The notes below the pieces were generated by a model. That model was not told the DNA's origin, did not search any database, and was given only the letters and a program-made list of their open reading frames with translations. Both the position numbers and the translations under genes were made by a program. This document shows positions 27,105 through 35,044 of a stretch of DNA of 54,101 nucleotides, piece after piece; within the stretch, counting starts at the first letter, position 1; each line of letters opens with the position of its first letter. Location: positions 1-54,101 of the forward strand of contig JAGVAP010000122.1 in the NCBI GenBank assembly GCA_020060215.1, read 5' to 3'. Source of the DNA: Deltaproteobacteria bacterium. GTDB taxonomy: Bacteria; Desulfobacterota; DSM-4660; Desulfatiglandales; HGW-15.

Positions 27105-27863
27105 GTGAACAGCTTACGTAAGGTGGCGATTGTCACAGGGGCGGGGTCGGGCATAGGAAGATCCACGTCGCTTGCGCTCCTGCGGGATGGTTACTCTGTT
27201 GCACTGGCGGGCCGAAGGGAGGAGATGCTGAAAAAGGTCGTGGTCGACGCCGGGCCATTCGGTTCCAAGGCGCTGGTCGTGCCGACGGACGTCTCCAAGC
27301 CCGAGGCCGTAAAAGCCCTGTTCGCGAGAACGCGGGAGGCCTTCGGCCGCCTCGATCTCCTGTTCAACAACGCCGGTGTATTTTCGCCGCCCCTCCCCCT
27401 GGAAGATCTTCCTTACGAGGAATGGCAGGCGGCCGTCGGCGTCAATCTCACCGGGACCTTCCTGTGCACCCAGGAGGCATTCAGGCTCATGAAGAGCCAG
27501 TCGCCCCGGGGGGGCCGAATCATCAATAACGGCTCCATCTCCGCGCACGCACCGCGGCCCAATTCCGCTCCTTACACGGCCACGAAGCATGCGATCACGG
27601 GCCTGACCAAATCGACCTCCCTGGACGGCCGCAAGTACGATATCGCCTGCTGCCAGATCGACATCGGCAACGCCGGGACCGAAATCACGTCCGCCATGAA
27701 AAAAGGCATTTTGCAGGCCCATGGCGCCGTTGCCGTGGAGCCGATCATGGACGTGGAGGATGTCGCCAAGGCCGTCGTGTACATGGACAGCCTGCCCTTG
27801 AGCGCAAACGTACAGTTCATGACCATCATGGCCACCAAGATGCCCTTTATCGGGAGGGGATAA
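27105..27863 (+). CDS. Short-chain dehydrogenase/reductase
   Basis: This 252-aa NAD(P)-dependent oxidoreductase has the cofactor loop TGAGSGIG (11-18), NNAG (88-91), and the catalytic set Ser144 (NGSISAH), Tyr157 and Lys161 (APYTATKHA). The start codon is GTG with GGGAGGGAAAAGG before it. The substrate is not evident; TDVS at 61-64 gives no firm NAD versus NADP call. It is 24 bp upstream of a periplasmic binding protein gene, so the two are probably co-expressed. Confidence 0.88.
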   Translation: MNSLRKVAIVTGAGSGIGRSTSLALLRDGYSVALAGRREEMLKKVVVDAGPFGSKALVVPTDVSKPEAVKALFARTREAFGRLDLLFNNAGVFSPPLPLEDLPYEEWQAAVGVNLTGTFLCTQEAFRLMKSQSPRGGRIINNGSISAHAPRPNSAPYTATKHAITGLTKSTSLDGRKYDIACCQIDIGNAGTEITSAMKKGILQAHGAVAVEPIMDVEDVAKAVVYMDSLPLSANVQFMTIMATKMPFIGRG

Positions 27864-27887
27864 AAAGAGCAGCAGAAGGAGGGTTGT

Positions 27888-29138
27888 ATGGAAAAGGGGA
27901 AACGGGTGTTTGGATGGGTCCTGCTGGTTTTGTGCCTCTTCGCTGTTCCCGGGAATGTATCGGCCCAGGAACCGCCGATCAAGATCGGGGTGATGTTCAT
28001 CGCGAGCGGTCCGATGGGGGGCTATGGCAAGCATGGAATGCAGGCGGTGCAGCTGGCGCTCGACGAGATCAATGCACAGGGCGGGATCCTCGGACGAAAG
28101 GTTCAAATGATCTTCGAGGATACCAGGCTCAAGCCGGACGTGGCCGCGGAGATTGCCAGGAAGTTCGTCCAGGATGAAAAGGTTGATTTTATCATCGGCC
28201 CCACTTCCAGCGGCATCGCCGTGGCCGTTTCCAAGGTGGTGACGGAGCATGGGAAGATCCTCGTCCTGACCCAGGCCGCTGCAGACTCCCTCACAGGGGA
28301 GCAGTTCAGCCGCTACCAGTTCGCCACCCTCAGCAATGCCATGATGCACTCCCGGGCAGGCGCCTACTACGTGGCGCCGAAGGGGTACAAGAGGTGGATG
28401 TGCATCGGTCCCAACTACAATTATGGATGGGACTCCTGGGCACAGTTCAAGGCGAAGCTGAAGGAGCTGCAGCCCAATGCCGAATTCCTCGGAGAGCAGT
28501 GGCCCAAACTGATGGAAGCCGACTTCAAGCCCTACATCGAGAAGATCCTCGAAGCGAAACCGGACGCCGTATGGTCGCCGCTCTGGGGGATGGACGCGGT
28601 GAACTTCATCAGGCAGGGACTCCCCACGGGGATCTTCAATAAGATCAAGTTCGCCTTCCCGGACGGGGCCGCCCTGGAGACCCTGGTCCCGCTCGGCAAG
28701 GAGATGCCCGAGGGCATCTATGTCGCGGCAAGGCACTTCTTCCTGACACCCGATTCCGATATCCACCGCCGGTTTGTCAAGGTCTACAGGGAACGCTTCA
28801 AGGACTGGCCGGATTACATGGCCCAGGAGACCTACGCAGGGGTGTACTTCATCAAGGCTGCGGTAGAGAGGGCGCGCACCACGGACCCGGAGAAGGTCAT
28901 CGAGGCGGTCGAGAAAGAGCCCCTGGCCTGGGAGACCCCCGAAGGATGGAAGATCCTCCGCAATGAGGATCATGCGGTTGTCGAAGACGTGGTCTGGGGA
29001 GAGACCACCTACAGCGACCGGTACGGATTCGCCGTCCTGAAAAACATACAATCCATCCAGGCAGAGCAGATCTGCCGCACCCCGGATGAGCTCAGGGAAG
29101 TCCGGGCGAACTACGAGAAGCGGCTGAAGACGAAGTAG
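27888..29138 (+). CDS. Periplasmic binding protein of a branched-chain-amino-acid-type ABC transporter
   Basis: This 416-aa type I periplasmic binding protein (LivJ/ANF fold) has a clear signal peptide (VLLVLCLFAVPGNVSA|QEPP). The mature part starts KIGVMFIASGPMGGYGKHGMQ and includes LALDEINAQGGILGRKV. Relatives bind amino acids, amides, aromatic acids or other carboxylates. No permease or ATPase genes lie nearby, so it is an orphan component. The ribosome binding site AGAAGGAGG is strong. The ligand is unknown. Confidence 0.9.
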   Translation: MEKGKRVFGWVLLVLCLFAVPGNVSAQEPPIKIGVMFIASGPMGGYGKHGMQAVQLALDEINAQGGILGRKVQMIFEDTRLKPDVAAEIARKFVQDEKVDFIIGPTSSGIAVAVSKVVTEHGKILVLTQAAADSLTGEQFSRYQFATLSNAMMHSRAGAYYVAPKGYKRWMCIGPNYNYGWDSWAQFKAKLKELQPNAEFLGEQWPKLMEADFKPYIEKILEAKPDAVWSPLWGMDAVNFIRQGLPTGIFNKIKFAFPDGAALETLVPLGKEMPEGIYVAARHFFLTPDSDIHRRFVKVYRERFKDWPDYMAQETYAGVYFIKAAVERARTTDPEKVIEAVEKEPLAWETPEGWKILRNEDHAVVEDVVWGETTYSDRYGFAVLKNIQSIQAEQICRTPDELREVRANYEKRLKTK

Positions 29139-29222
29139 AACCACCCGCCCCCCGCAGGGCATCCTGGACTCCCCCTCTCCAGGATGGGTGCCCATCGGGA
29201 AACAGGAGTTTCCGGATGGCGC

Positions 29223-29302
29223 TTTCAGCCGTCGGCGTTCAGCTGTCAGCTCAATCTCCGCAGTTCATATCCCTGGCTGACCGCTGACGGCCGATCGCCG
29301 AT
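29223..29302. repeat. GCTGACGGC/TCAGCTG-type short repeats
   Basis: Within the 236-bp gap after the binding-protein gene, CAGCCGTCGGCGTTCAGCTG and GGCTGACCGCTGACGGCCGA form loose inverted copies of a GCTGA-rich unit. Related stretches occur at 19256-19280 and 21741-21761. They are probably degenerate dispersed repeats. Confidence 0.45.
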
Positions 29303-29374
29303 CGCCCGAATCCGGAACGGATCGTTTCCGGATGAGCAGAAACACCCCCTCAGAGGAGTCTTGGAGGTGAGGCC

Positions 29375-30808
29375 ATGCCCGACATCCGTTTTGTCTGTCT
29401 CTCCGATATGCATTTCGGCGAAGAGGACAGCCTTCTGACGAACCTCAAGACCGCAAGCACCGATACAGACCCCTCCAAACCGAGCCCGGTGATCGAACAG
29501 CTCGTGGTCTGCCTGGAACATCTCATCTCCAGAAACGAGGACAAGGCCGTCAAGCCGACCTTGATTCTGGCCGGGGATATCCTCGAGACCGCCCTCTGCG
29601 AGACCAACGAGGCCGTCATGGCCTTCGAGCGGTTTCTGGAGATCGTCCTGCGGCCCGACTACAGGCTCTTCGACCGGATCATCTACATTCCCGGAAACCA
29701 TGACCATCACGTCTGGGAAAGCGCCCGTGAGACCCAGTATGTGGACCACCTGGCAAAGATCCCGGCGGGGAAGGAACTGCCGATCCCCTGGCACACGACG
29801 GAGTTGTTTCTGGAGCATGACCCGGACCCGGTGCCCTGCTATCTCCTGAACGGCCTGGCGAGGAGGCACCCGCACCTTCGTGACTGCAGGATCGAGGTGG
29901 CGTATCCGAACATAGGCTTTTACAGGGAGAAAGGGGCCAAGTGCGTCATCTTCCACCACGGCCACTTTGTAGAGCCCCTGTACCTGCTCATGAGCACCCT
30001 GAGAAACCTCATCTTTCCGGATCGCGAAAGGCCCGGAAACGTCTGGGACCTGGAATCGGAAAATTTCGCCTGGATCGACTTCTTCTGGTCCACGATGGGA
30101 CGCTCCGGGACGGTGGGAAAAGACGTCGAGCTGATCTACGAGAAGATCCAGGACCGTGAGCGGTTCAAGAACCTCCTCTTCAAGCTGGCTGAAGGGTTGG
30201 CGGGCAGGCACGACCTCCCCGGTTTGGGAAACGCCATGGAGTCCCAATTCCTGAAATGGATATTCGGCGCCCTGGTCGACCGGGCTTCGGAGCGGGAGAG
30301 GACCATCACCCACACCCCTTTAAGCGAGCCGGCCGCAGACGGCCTCCGAGACTACGTGCAAGGTCCGGTCAGGAAGCAGATCCTGTCGGAGCGGGCCGGC
30401 AACATGCCCAGGGACGTCACCTTTATTTTCGGCCACACACACAAGCCGTTCCAGGAGGACATGAAATTCAAGTACTTTCCGGAGTGGGTGAATGTCTACA
30501 ACACGGGCGGTTGGGTGGTGGAGACCGTAAAGGCCGAGCCGCTCCACGGGGGAGCGGTGGTCCTCCTGGACGAGAACCTCGACGCCCTGTCTCTTCGCAT
30601 GTACAACGAGAACGAGGATCCCCAGGGGTACTCGGTGAAGGTGGAGGAGGCCCTCCACCCGGGCGCGGAGACGAGTCCGTTCTGTCGAAGGATATCCGGT
30701 CTGGTGAATCCGGTCGAGGACCCATGGGCCGCGTTCTCGGCCGTGGCGGCGCGAGCGGTCCAGATCAGGGCCAGGAACCTCGCGGAAAGAATCGATCGAG
30801 AGAGCTAG
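29375..30808 (+). CDS. Calcineurin-like metallophosphoesterase
   Basis: This 477-aa protein has all blocks of the metallophosphoesterase fold: D11 and H13 (DMHFG), D68 (AGDILE), N108-H109-D110 (GNHDHH), H195/H197 (FHHGH) and GHTH at 353-356. It is long for the family: about 150 residues (200-350) between blocks are rich in helices and may form a cap or membrane-associated region. There is no signal peptide. It could hydrolyse phosphodiesters of nucleotides or lipids; the substrate is unknown. The ribosome binding site GGAGGTGAG is excellent. Confidence 0.87.
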   Translation: MPDIRFVCLSDMHFGEEDSLLTNLKTASTDTDPSKPSPVIEQLVVCLEHLISRNEDKAVKPTLILAGDILETALCETNEAVMAFERFLEIVLRPDYRLFDRIIYIPGNHDHHVWESARETQYVDHLAKIPAGKELPIPWHTTELFLEHDPDPVPCYLLNGLARRHPHLRDCRIEVAYPNIGFYREKGAKCVIFHHGHFVEPLYLLMSTLRNLIFPDRERPGNVWDLESENFAWIDFFWSTMGRSGTVGKDVELIYEKIQDRERFKNLLFKLAEGLAGRHDLPGLGNAMESQFLKWIFGALVDRASERERTITHTPLSEPAADGLRDYVQGPVRKQILSERAGNMPRDVTFIFGHTHKPFQEDMKFKYFPEWVNVYNTGGWVVETVKAEPLHGGAVVLLDENLDALSLRMYNENEDPQGYSVKVEEALHPGAETSPFCRRISGLVNPVEDPWAAFSAVAARAVQIRARNLAERIDRES

Positions 30809-30847
30809 GAGTTCTCTCTTTCAGGCGGCTGCGCATCGGCGAGATCA

Positions 30848-31417
30848 TCATGACGCCTTCATGAGTCTCTTCCCGGCCTCCCAGGCCTTTGCCGCCTCCG
30901 CTCCGAGCAAGGCGTAGGTCTTCTGCGGGAGCAGGAGCAGCAGGGGATGGATCTTCCGCATATCCGGAACGCCGTCCGTCAGATACTGCTCCTCGGAGTA
31001 GGCGCCGACGATTTCCCCGATGAAGATTTCCTCCATGGGCAGATCTACCGTCTGCACGAGCCTGCACTCCGCGTTGAACGCGCATTCCCTGATCATGGGA
31101 GCGGTCTTCAGCTTTCCGTAGAACGTCTCGAAGAGTGCAGACTTGTCCACCTTCCGCCCAGAGACGAGGCCGCAGTAATCCATCTTCTCGACCATTTGGG
31201 ATGTGGGGATGTTCACGCTGAAGGTGCCGTTGGCCTTCACCCCCGCGTTCGTATAATGGGCCTTGTTCATCGCCACCATGGCGTAGGGCGGCTTGGGGTT
31301 CGCCATGCTGAACCATGCCACGGTGAGGTAGTTCGGTTTTCCATCCACATCGGCCCCGACCAGCGAGCACGGCATAGGATAGTGGATCCGGTCCGCTCCG
31401 ATCTCGATCTTCTGCAT
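30848..31417 (-). CDS. Flavin reductase / flavoredoxin-family protein
   Basis: This 189-aa FMN-binding split-barrel protein has the family pattern YPMPCSLVGADVDGKPNYLTVAWFS followed by NGTFSVNIPT and DYCGLVSGRKVDKS. Flavoredoxins of sulfate reducers move electrons through FMN. ATG at 31417 is chosen because AAGGAGG precedes it; a TTG two codons upstream is less likely. It is transcribed opposite to its neighbours, and 39 bp separate its end from the phosphoesterase gene. Confidence 0.87.
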   Translation of the reverse strand: MQKIEIGADRIHYPMPCSLVGADVDGKPNYLTVAWFSMANPKPPYAMVAMNKAHYTNAGVKANGTFSVNIPTSQMVEKMDYCGLVSGRKVDKSALFETFYGKLKTAPMIRECAFNAECRLVQTVDLPMEEIFIGEIVGAYSEEQYLTDGVPDMRKIHPLLLLLPQKTYALLGAEAAKAWEAGKRLMKAS

Positions 31418-31423
31418 GAGCAA

Positions 31424-31729
31424 ATCCTCCTTCCATACGGTTGGTCAATGTCCAATGATCATCTCATGATGCACTCCTTCGATCAAGTGGTCTCTGCAAC
31501 CATTGGACCATGGAACGGTGGAATACCGGGGGAGTACCACGGAAAGGAAATATCTTACCAGAAGTTCGGGCTTTGACTCTCTGGCACCCATGGTTCCACC
31601 ATTCCATGATTCCATCCTTCCAAGAACGCCCCCTCCAGATCGCTAATCAAGAAGCCCGCTCCTGCCGATAGACCATGCAGAAGCAGATCAGGCCGATCAA
31701 CTATTCCCCGGCCCCCTGGAGTCCTCGCA
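31424..31729. repeat. 306-bp gap with TTCCACCATTCCATGATTCC-type repeats
   Basis: CCATGGAACGGTGGAATACC at 31509-31528 is answered in inverted orientation by TGGTTCCACCATTCCATGAT and following bases at 31590-31619. The gap also contains the promoters of the flavoredoxin gene and the regulator at 31730. No coding signal was seen. Confidence 0.5.
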
Positions 31730-33124
31730 ATGGATCGTCCGCCGAAAATACTGGTCGTCGATGACAGCTCCATCGTCAGGCGGGTCCTGGCCAAACAGCT
31801 CGAGAGATTCGGCTCGGAAGTCGTCTACGCGGAAGACGGGAGGCAGGGACTGGAGCAGGCCCATTCTTCCCCTTTCGACCTCATCATCTCCGATATCGAA
31901 ATGCCCTACCTCGACGGTTTCAGTCTCTGCGAAAAACTGAAGGAAGACCCGGAAACAAGGGGTCTACCGATCATCCTCCTGAGCACGCTGGATTCCGATC
32001 GGGATGTCGAACGGGGGTTCAAGGCCGGCGCCGATGGCTATGTCTCAAAATCGGAGGCCCAGAAAAACCTTGCCCCGACCATCGAAAGGGTGCTCGAAAA
32101 GTTTCGTTTCCACCGGGGCCGCCTCGTCCTGGTAGTGGACGACTCCCCGACCATACGCCACCTCGTCTCGGGGGCCCTGGAAGAGGCCGGGTTTCGTGTG
32201 GAGACCGCCGAAAACGGATCGGCGGCCATGGAGAGGATCCGATACAGCCGGCCCGACCTCATCCTCTGCGACATCGAAATGCCTGAGATGAATGGGATTG
32301 AACTGTGCCGGAGGCTTAAGGCCGATCCCGATCTGTCCACCATTCCCTTTATCATCATGAGCGTCACCGGCGATCGCGCCGTCATGCGCCGCTTGATCCA
32401 GTGGGGAGCGGCCAGTTACCTGGTCAAGCCTTTCAACCTTGAACAGGTGGTGATCACGGTCGAAAGACTGCTCTCGGATCATTTCACGATTCTTCTGAAG
32501 GAAAGAGAGCGTCTCGATTCCGAGCGGAAGATGATGCTCGCCAGTATTACCAGTCTCGTGACGGCCCTGGAGGCGCGGGACGCTTACACCAGGGGTCATT
32601 CAGAGGCGGTGGCCGTCCTTGCAGCCGAAATGGGTTCCCGCATGAATGCCTCTCAGGAGGAGATCGAGTCCCTGGGCATTGCGGGGAGGCTGCACGACCT
32701 GGGAAAGATCGGCGTTCCGGACAGCATCCTGTTGAAACCGGGGCCGCTGACGGAACAGGAGTACGCAATCGTCAAGGAGCACCCGGTGATCGGCGCAACC
32801 ATACTGGGTTCGATCCCCAGCATCCAACCGCTCCTTCCCGTGATCCTCCACCATCATGAGCGCTATGACGGAGAGGGATACCCCGACGGGATCGGGGGTC
32901 TGGAGATTCCGCTCTGGGCCCGGATCACGGCCGTGGCGGACACCTATCATGCCCTGATCAGCGACCGCCCATACCGCAAGGGCATGAGCTGCGAGGAGGC
33001 GTTCACGATCCTGGACGATGTGCGCGGAACGCAGCTCTGTCCCGACTGCGTCGATACCATGAAAACCATGCAGGACGACCTGCTCCTCAGTCCAAATCAG
33101 CATTGGGGACGAGGCCGCCGGTAA
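31730..33124 (+). CDS. REC-REC-HD-GYP response regulator (c-di-GMP phosphodiesterase)
   Basis: This 464-aa cytosolic protein has two receiver domains with phospho-acceptor Asp55 (ISDIEMPYLDG) and Asp181 (LCDIEMPEMNG), then an HD-GYP domain from about 275. HD-GYP shows HDLGKIGVPD (322-331), HHHERYDGEGYPDG (374-387) and VADTYHALISDRPYR (402-416). Members of this class hydrolyse c-di-GMP to GMP when the receiver is phosphorylated. The first receiver ends GYVSKSEAQ, with Lys present, so both receivers may be active. No kinase gene is adjacent. Confidence 0.92.
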   Translation: MDRPPKILVVDDSSIVRRVLAKQLERFGSEVVYAEDGRQGLEQAHSSPFDLIISDIEMPYLDGFSLCEKLKEDPETRGLPIILLSTLDSDRDVERGFKAGADGYVSKSEAQKNLAPTIERVLEKFRFHRGRLVLVVDDSPTIRHLVSGALEEAGFRVETAENGSAAMERIRYSRPDLILCDIEMPEMNGIELCRRLKADPDLSTIPFIIMSVTGDRAVMRRLIQWGAASYLVKPFNLEQVVITVERLLSDHFTILLKERERLDSERKMMLASITSLVTALEARDAYTRGHSEAVAVLAAEMGSRMNASQEEIESLGIAGRLHDLGKIGVPDSILLKPGPLTEQEYAIVKEHPVIGATILGSIPSIQPLLPVILHHHERYDGEGYPDGIGGLEIPLWARITAVADTYHALISDRPYRKGMSCEEAFTILDDVRGTQLCPDCVDTMKTMQDDLLLSPNQHWGRGRR

Positions 33125-33463
33125 TCCGTCTCCATGCAGTTCCACTCACCCCATTTACGATTGACATCCCGCCGTCGTCTTTGTATCCTCCTCCACCTTG
33201 TTGGAAGCAATTCGTACATCCTCCAGCTCACGTTTTGCTCAGATTGGTGTTCCCGAAAAAAGCACGTTCACCCTCCGATACCCTTCGATCCCTCAGGGAA
33301 GGCTGCCGGTGAACGGATCAAGCATGTCGTAAAAGTCTGACCTCTCTTCGTGGTGAGGCGTGTCCCGAGGTGTCGAAGGTATCGAACCATGAACGCCGAG
33401 GTCGTGAAAAGAAGACAGGATTGTTTTCGCCCCGCTTGAACTCTGACTGAAAGTGAGGACCCG
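33125..33463. other. 339-bp intergenic region upstream of the RlpA-like gene
   Basis: No gene-like frame with similarity was found. The region contains one good sigma-70-like promoter candidate (33161-33189), and the ribosome binding site GTGAGGACC lies just before 33464. The long leader (about 265 bases) between promoter candidate and start is otherwise featureless to my reading. Confidence 0.45.
33161..33189 (+). promoter_or_regulatory. Candidate sigma-70 promoter
   Basis: A perfect TTGACA (33161-33166) is followed after 17 bases by TATCCT (33184-33189), matching the -35/-10 pattern. It would drive the RlpA-like lipoprotein gene with a long leader. This is a sequence match only. Confidence 0.4.
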
Positions 33464-34321
33464 ATGCGGATTTCTGATCCAGGGACGGTGAGGAGATTTG
33501 CAGCCCCTTGTATCCTCCTGTTCATCCTTTCCCTCTTGTCCGGATGCGCGTTCTTCAAGCCCAAGACCGAACCGGCGCCCTCCCCCCCGCAGCCTGAGCG
33601 TGTCGAGGTCATTCCCCCCGAGCCCCCTCCACCCGAACAGCCGCCTCTGATCCGCAGACCCGGAAAGAGGAGTCCACGAAAGGGCAAACCTTACGAGGTC
33701 AACGGCAAGACCTATTACCCCCTCCTGTCTGCGGACGGCTACGAGGAGAGGGGCATCGCCTCATGGTATGGACCCTCTTTTCACGGTCGGAAGACCTCCT
33801 GCGGTGAGATCTTCGACATGTACAAGATCTCTGCGGCCCACAAGCTCCTCCCCATGCACACGCGGATCGAGGTGACCAATCTCGAGAATGGGAAAAAGCT
33901 GGCTCTCAGGGTGAACGACAGGGGACCCTTTGTGCACGGAAGGGTGCTCGACCTCTCCTATGCGGCCGCAAAGGAGCTTGACATCGTGGAGAAGGGGCTG
34001 GCGAGGGTCCTTGTCCGCACCTCGGGCCGGGTCCAGGACCAGAAGAACAACGATATCCTCGGGAGCTATTTCGTGCACATCGGCTCTTTCAGAAGCGAAG
34101 CGGATGCCCGATACCTCATGGAGGACATGAGATTGCTCAACTACAAGCCCTCCACCATCAAGGTGATCAAGGTCGATCGCGACGGCGATATCCTGTGGAG
34201 GGTCGAGCTCGGGCCTTACAGGTCCATGTCCGCCGCCAACAAGGCCCATACCAGGACCGTCAGCGATTACCCGTCCGCCTTCGTGGTCGCGAGCGAGCAG
34301 ATGGACACAGCGAGGAGATAG
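33464..34321 (+). CDS. rlpA: RlpA-like septal ring lipoprotein (DPBB + SPOR)
   Basis: This 285-aa lipoprotein has a signal peptide ending in the lipobox LLSGC (Cys28). A proline-rich linker (about 35-65) leads to a double-psi beta-barrel (about 83-175) with GIASWYGPSFHGRKTSCGE and VNDRGPF, the region that cleaves naked glycan strands in RlpA transglycosylases. A C-terminal SPOR domain (about 203-280; YFVHIGSFRSEADA ... VELGPYRS) binds denuded septal peptidoglycan. It acts at the division site. It stands alone between the c-di-GMP regulator and tag. Confidence 0.9.
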   Translation: MRISDPGTVRRFAAPCILLFILSLLSGCAFFKPKTEPAPSPPQPERVEVIPPEPPPPEQPPLIRRPGKRSPRKGKPYEVNGKTYYPLLSADGYEERGIASWYGPSFHGRKTSCGEIFDMYKISAAHKLLPMHTRIEVTNLENGKKLALRVNDRGPFVHGRVLDLSYAAAKELDIVEKGLARVLVRTSGRVQDQKNNDILGSYFVHIGSFRSEADARYLMEDMRLLNYKPSTIKVIKVDRDGDILWRVELGPYRSMSAANKAHTRTVSDYPSAFVVASEQMDTARR

Positions 34322-34441
34322 GGAGAAGTTGAGAAGAGGAGAGATGAGAGGTTGAGAGAAAGAGATGCATCCTCAAGAGCGGTGGCACGGACGGACAAGC
34401 TTGTCCATGGCACCCCGATGTAAGAGAGAACAAGAGGAATC

Positions 34442-35044
34442 ATGCCGGCCGATCACAAAGCACGATGCCCCTGGACAGGCGATGACGAACTGATGCGCCG
34501 CTATCATGATGAGGAGTGGGGCGTGCCCGTGCATGAGGACCGGAAATGGTTCGAATACCTCGTGCTGGACGGTTTTCAGGCAGGACTTTCATGGAGGACC
34601 GTGCTCCACAAGCGGCCTGCCTTCAAGACCGTCTTCTCGGGATTCGATCCTGCACGGGTAGCCCGTATGTCCAGGCGGCAGTTGGAGGCCGCGACTCGGA
34701 ACCCCGCCATAGTGCGGAACCGCATGAAGATCGAAGCGGCCGTCGGAAACGCGAAATCATTCATCCGGCTCCAGGAGGAGCACGGGTCCTTCAACGATTT
34801 CATCTGGTCCTTCACGGGCGGACAGATCGTCCGCAACTCCTGGAAGAGGATCGACGAGGTACCGGCTTCCTCCCCGCTCTCCGACAGGGTCAGCGCCGTA
34901 TTGAAGAAAAGCGGGTTCTCTTTCGTGGGCACGACGATCTGCTATGCGATCCTTCAATCCGGAGGCATCGTCAACGACCACCTGGTGGGCTGCTTCCGGT
35001 ACGAAGAGCTGGCCGGTAGGGATTCGGGGCCGGGGTATGGATGA
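34442..35044 (+). CDS. tag: DNA-3-methyladenine glycosylase I
   Basis: This 200-aa DNA repair enzyme removes 3-methyladenine. The zinc ligands are preserved at the right spacing: Cys9, His22, His180 and Cys184. GFQAGLSWRTVL and FVGTTICYAILQ are family hallmarks. The position of the base-recognition Glu38 of E. coli Tag is Asp43 here (LDGFQAG), a conservative change. Its 3' end overlaps the convergent giant membrane gene by 74 bp. Confidence 0.93.
   Translation: MPADHKARCPWTGDDELMRRYHDEEWGVPVHEDRKWFEYLVLDGFQAGLSWRTVLHKRPAFKTVFSGFDPARVARMSRRQLEAATRNPAIVRNRMKIEAAVGNAKSFIRLQEEHGSFNDFIWSFTGGQIVRNSWKRIDEVPASSPLSDRVSAVLKKSGFSFVGTTICYAILQSGGIVNDHLVGCFRYEELAGRDSGPGYG

Noticed and set aside
27114..29195. 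693-codon minus-strand frame
   Set aside because: It is the shadow of the short-chain dehydrogenase and binding-protein genes, both of which have clear motifs and ribosome binding sites.
33134..33340. Overlapping short plus-strand frames in the gap before the RlpA-like gene
   Set aside because: They have no ribosome binding site or conserved pattern; the region looks like a leader with one promoter candidate.
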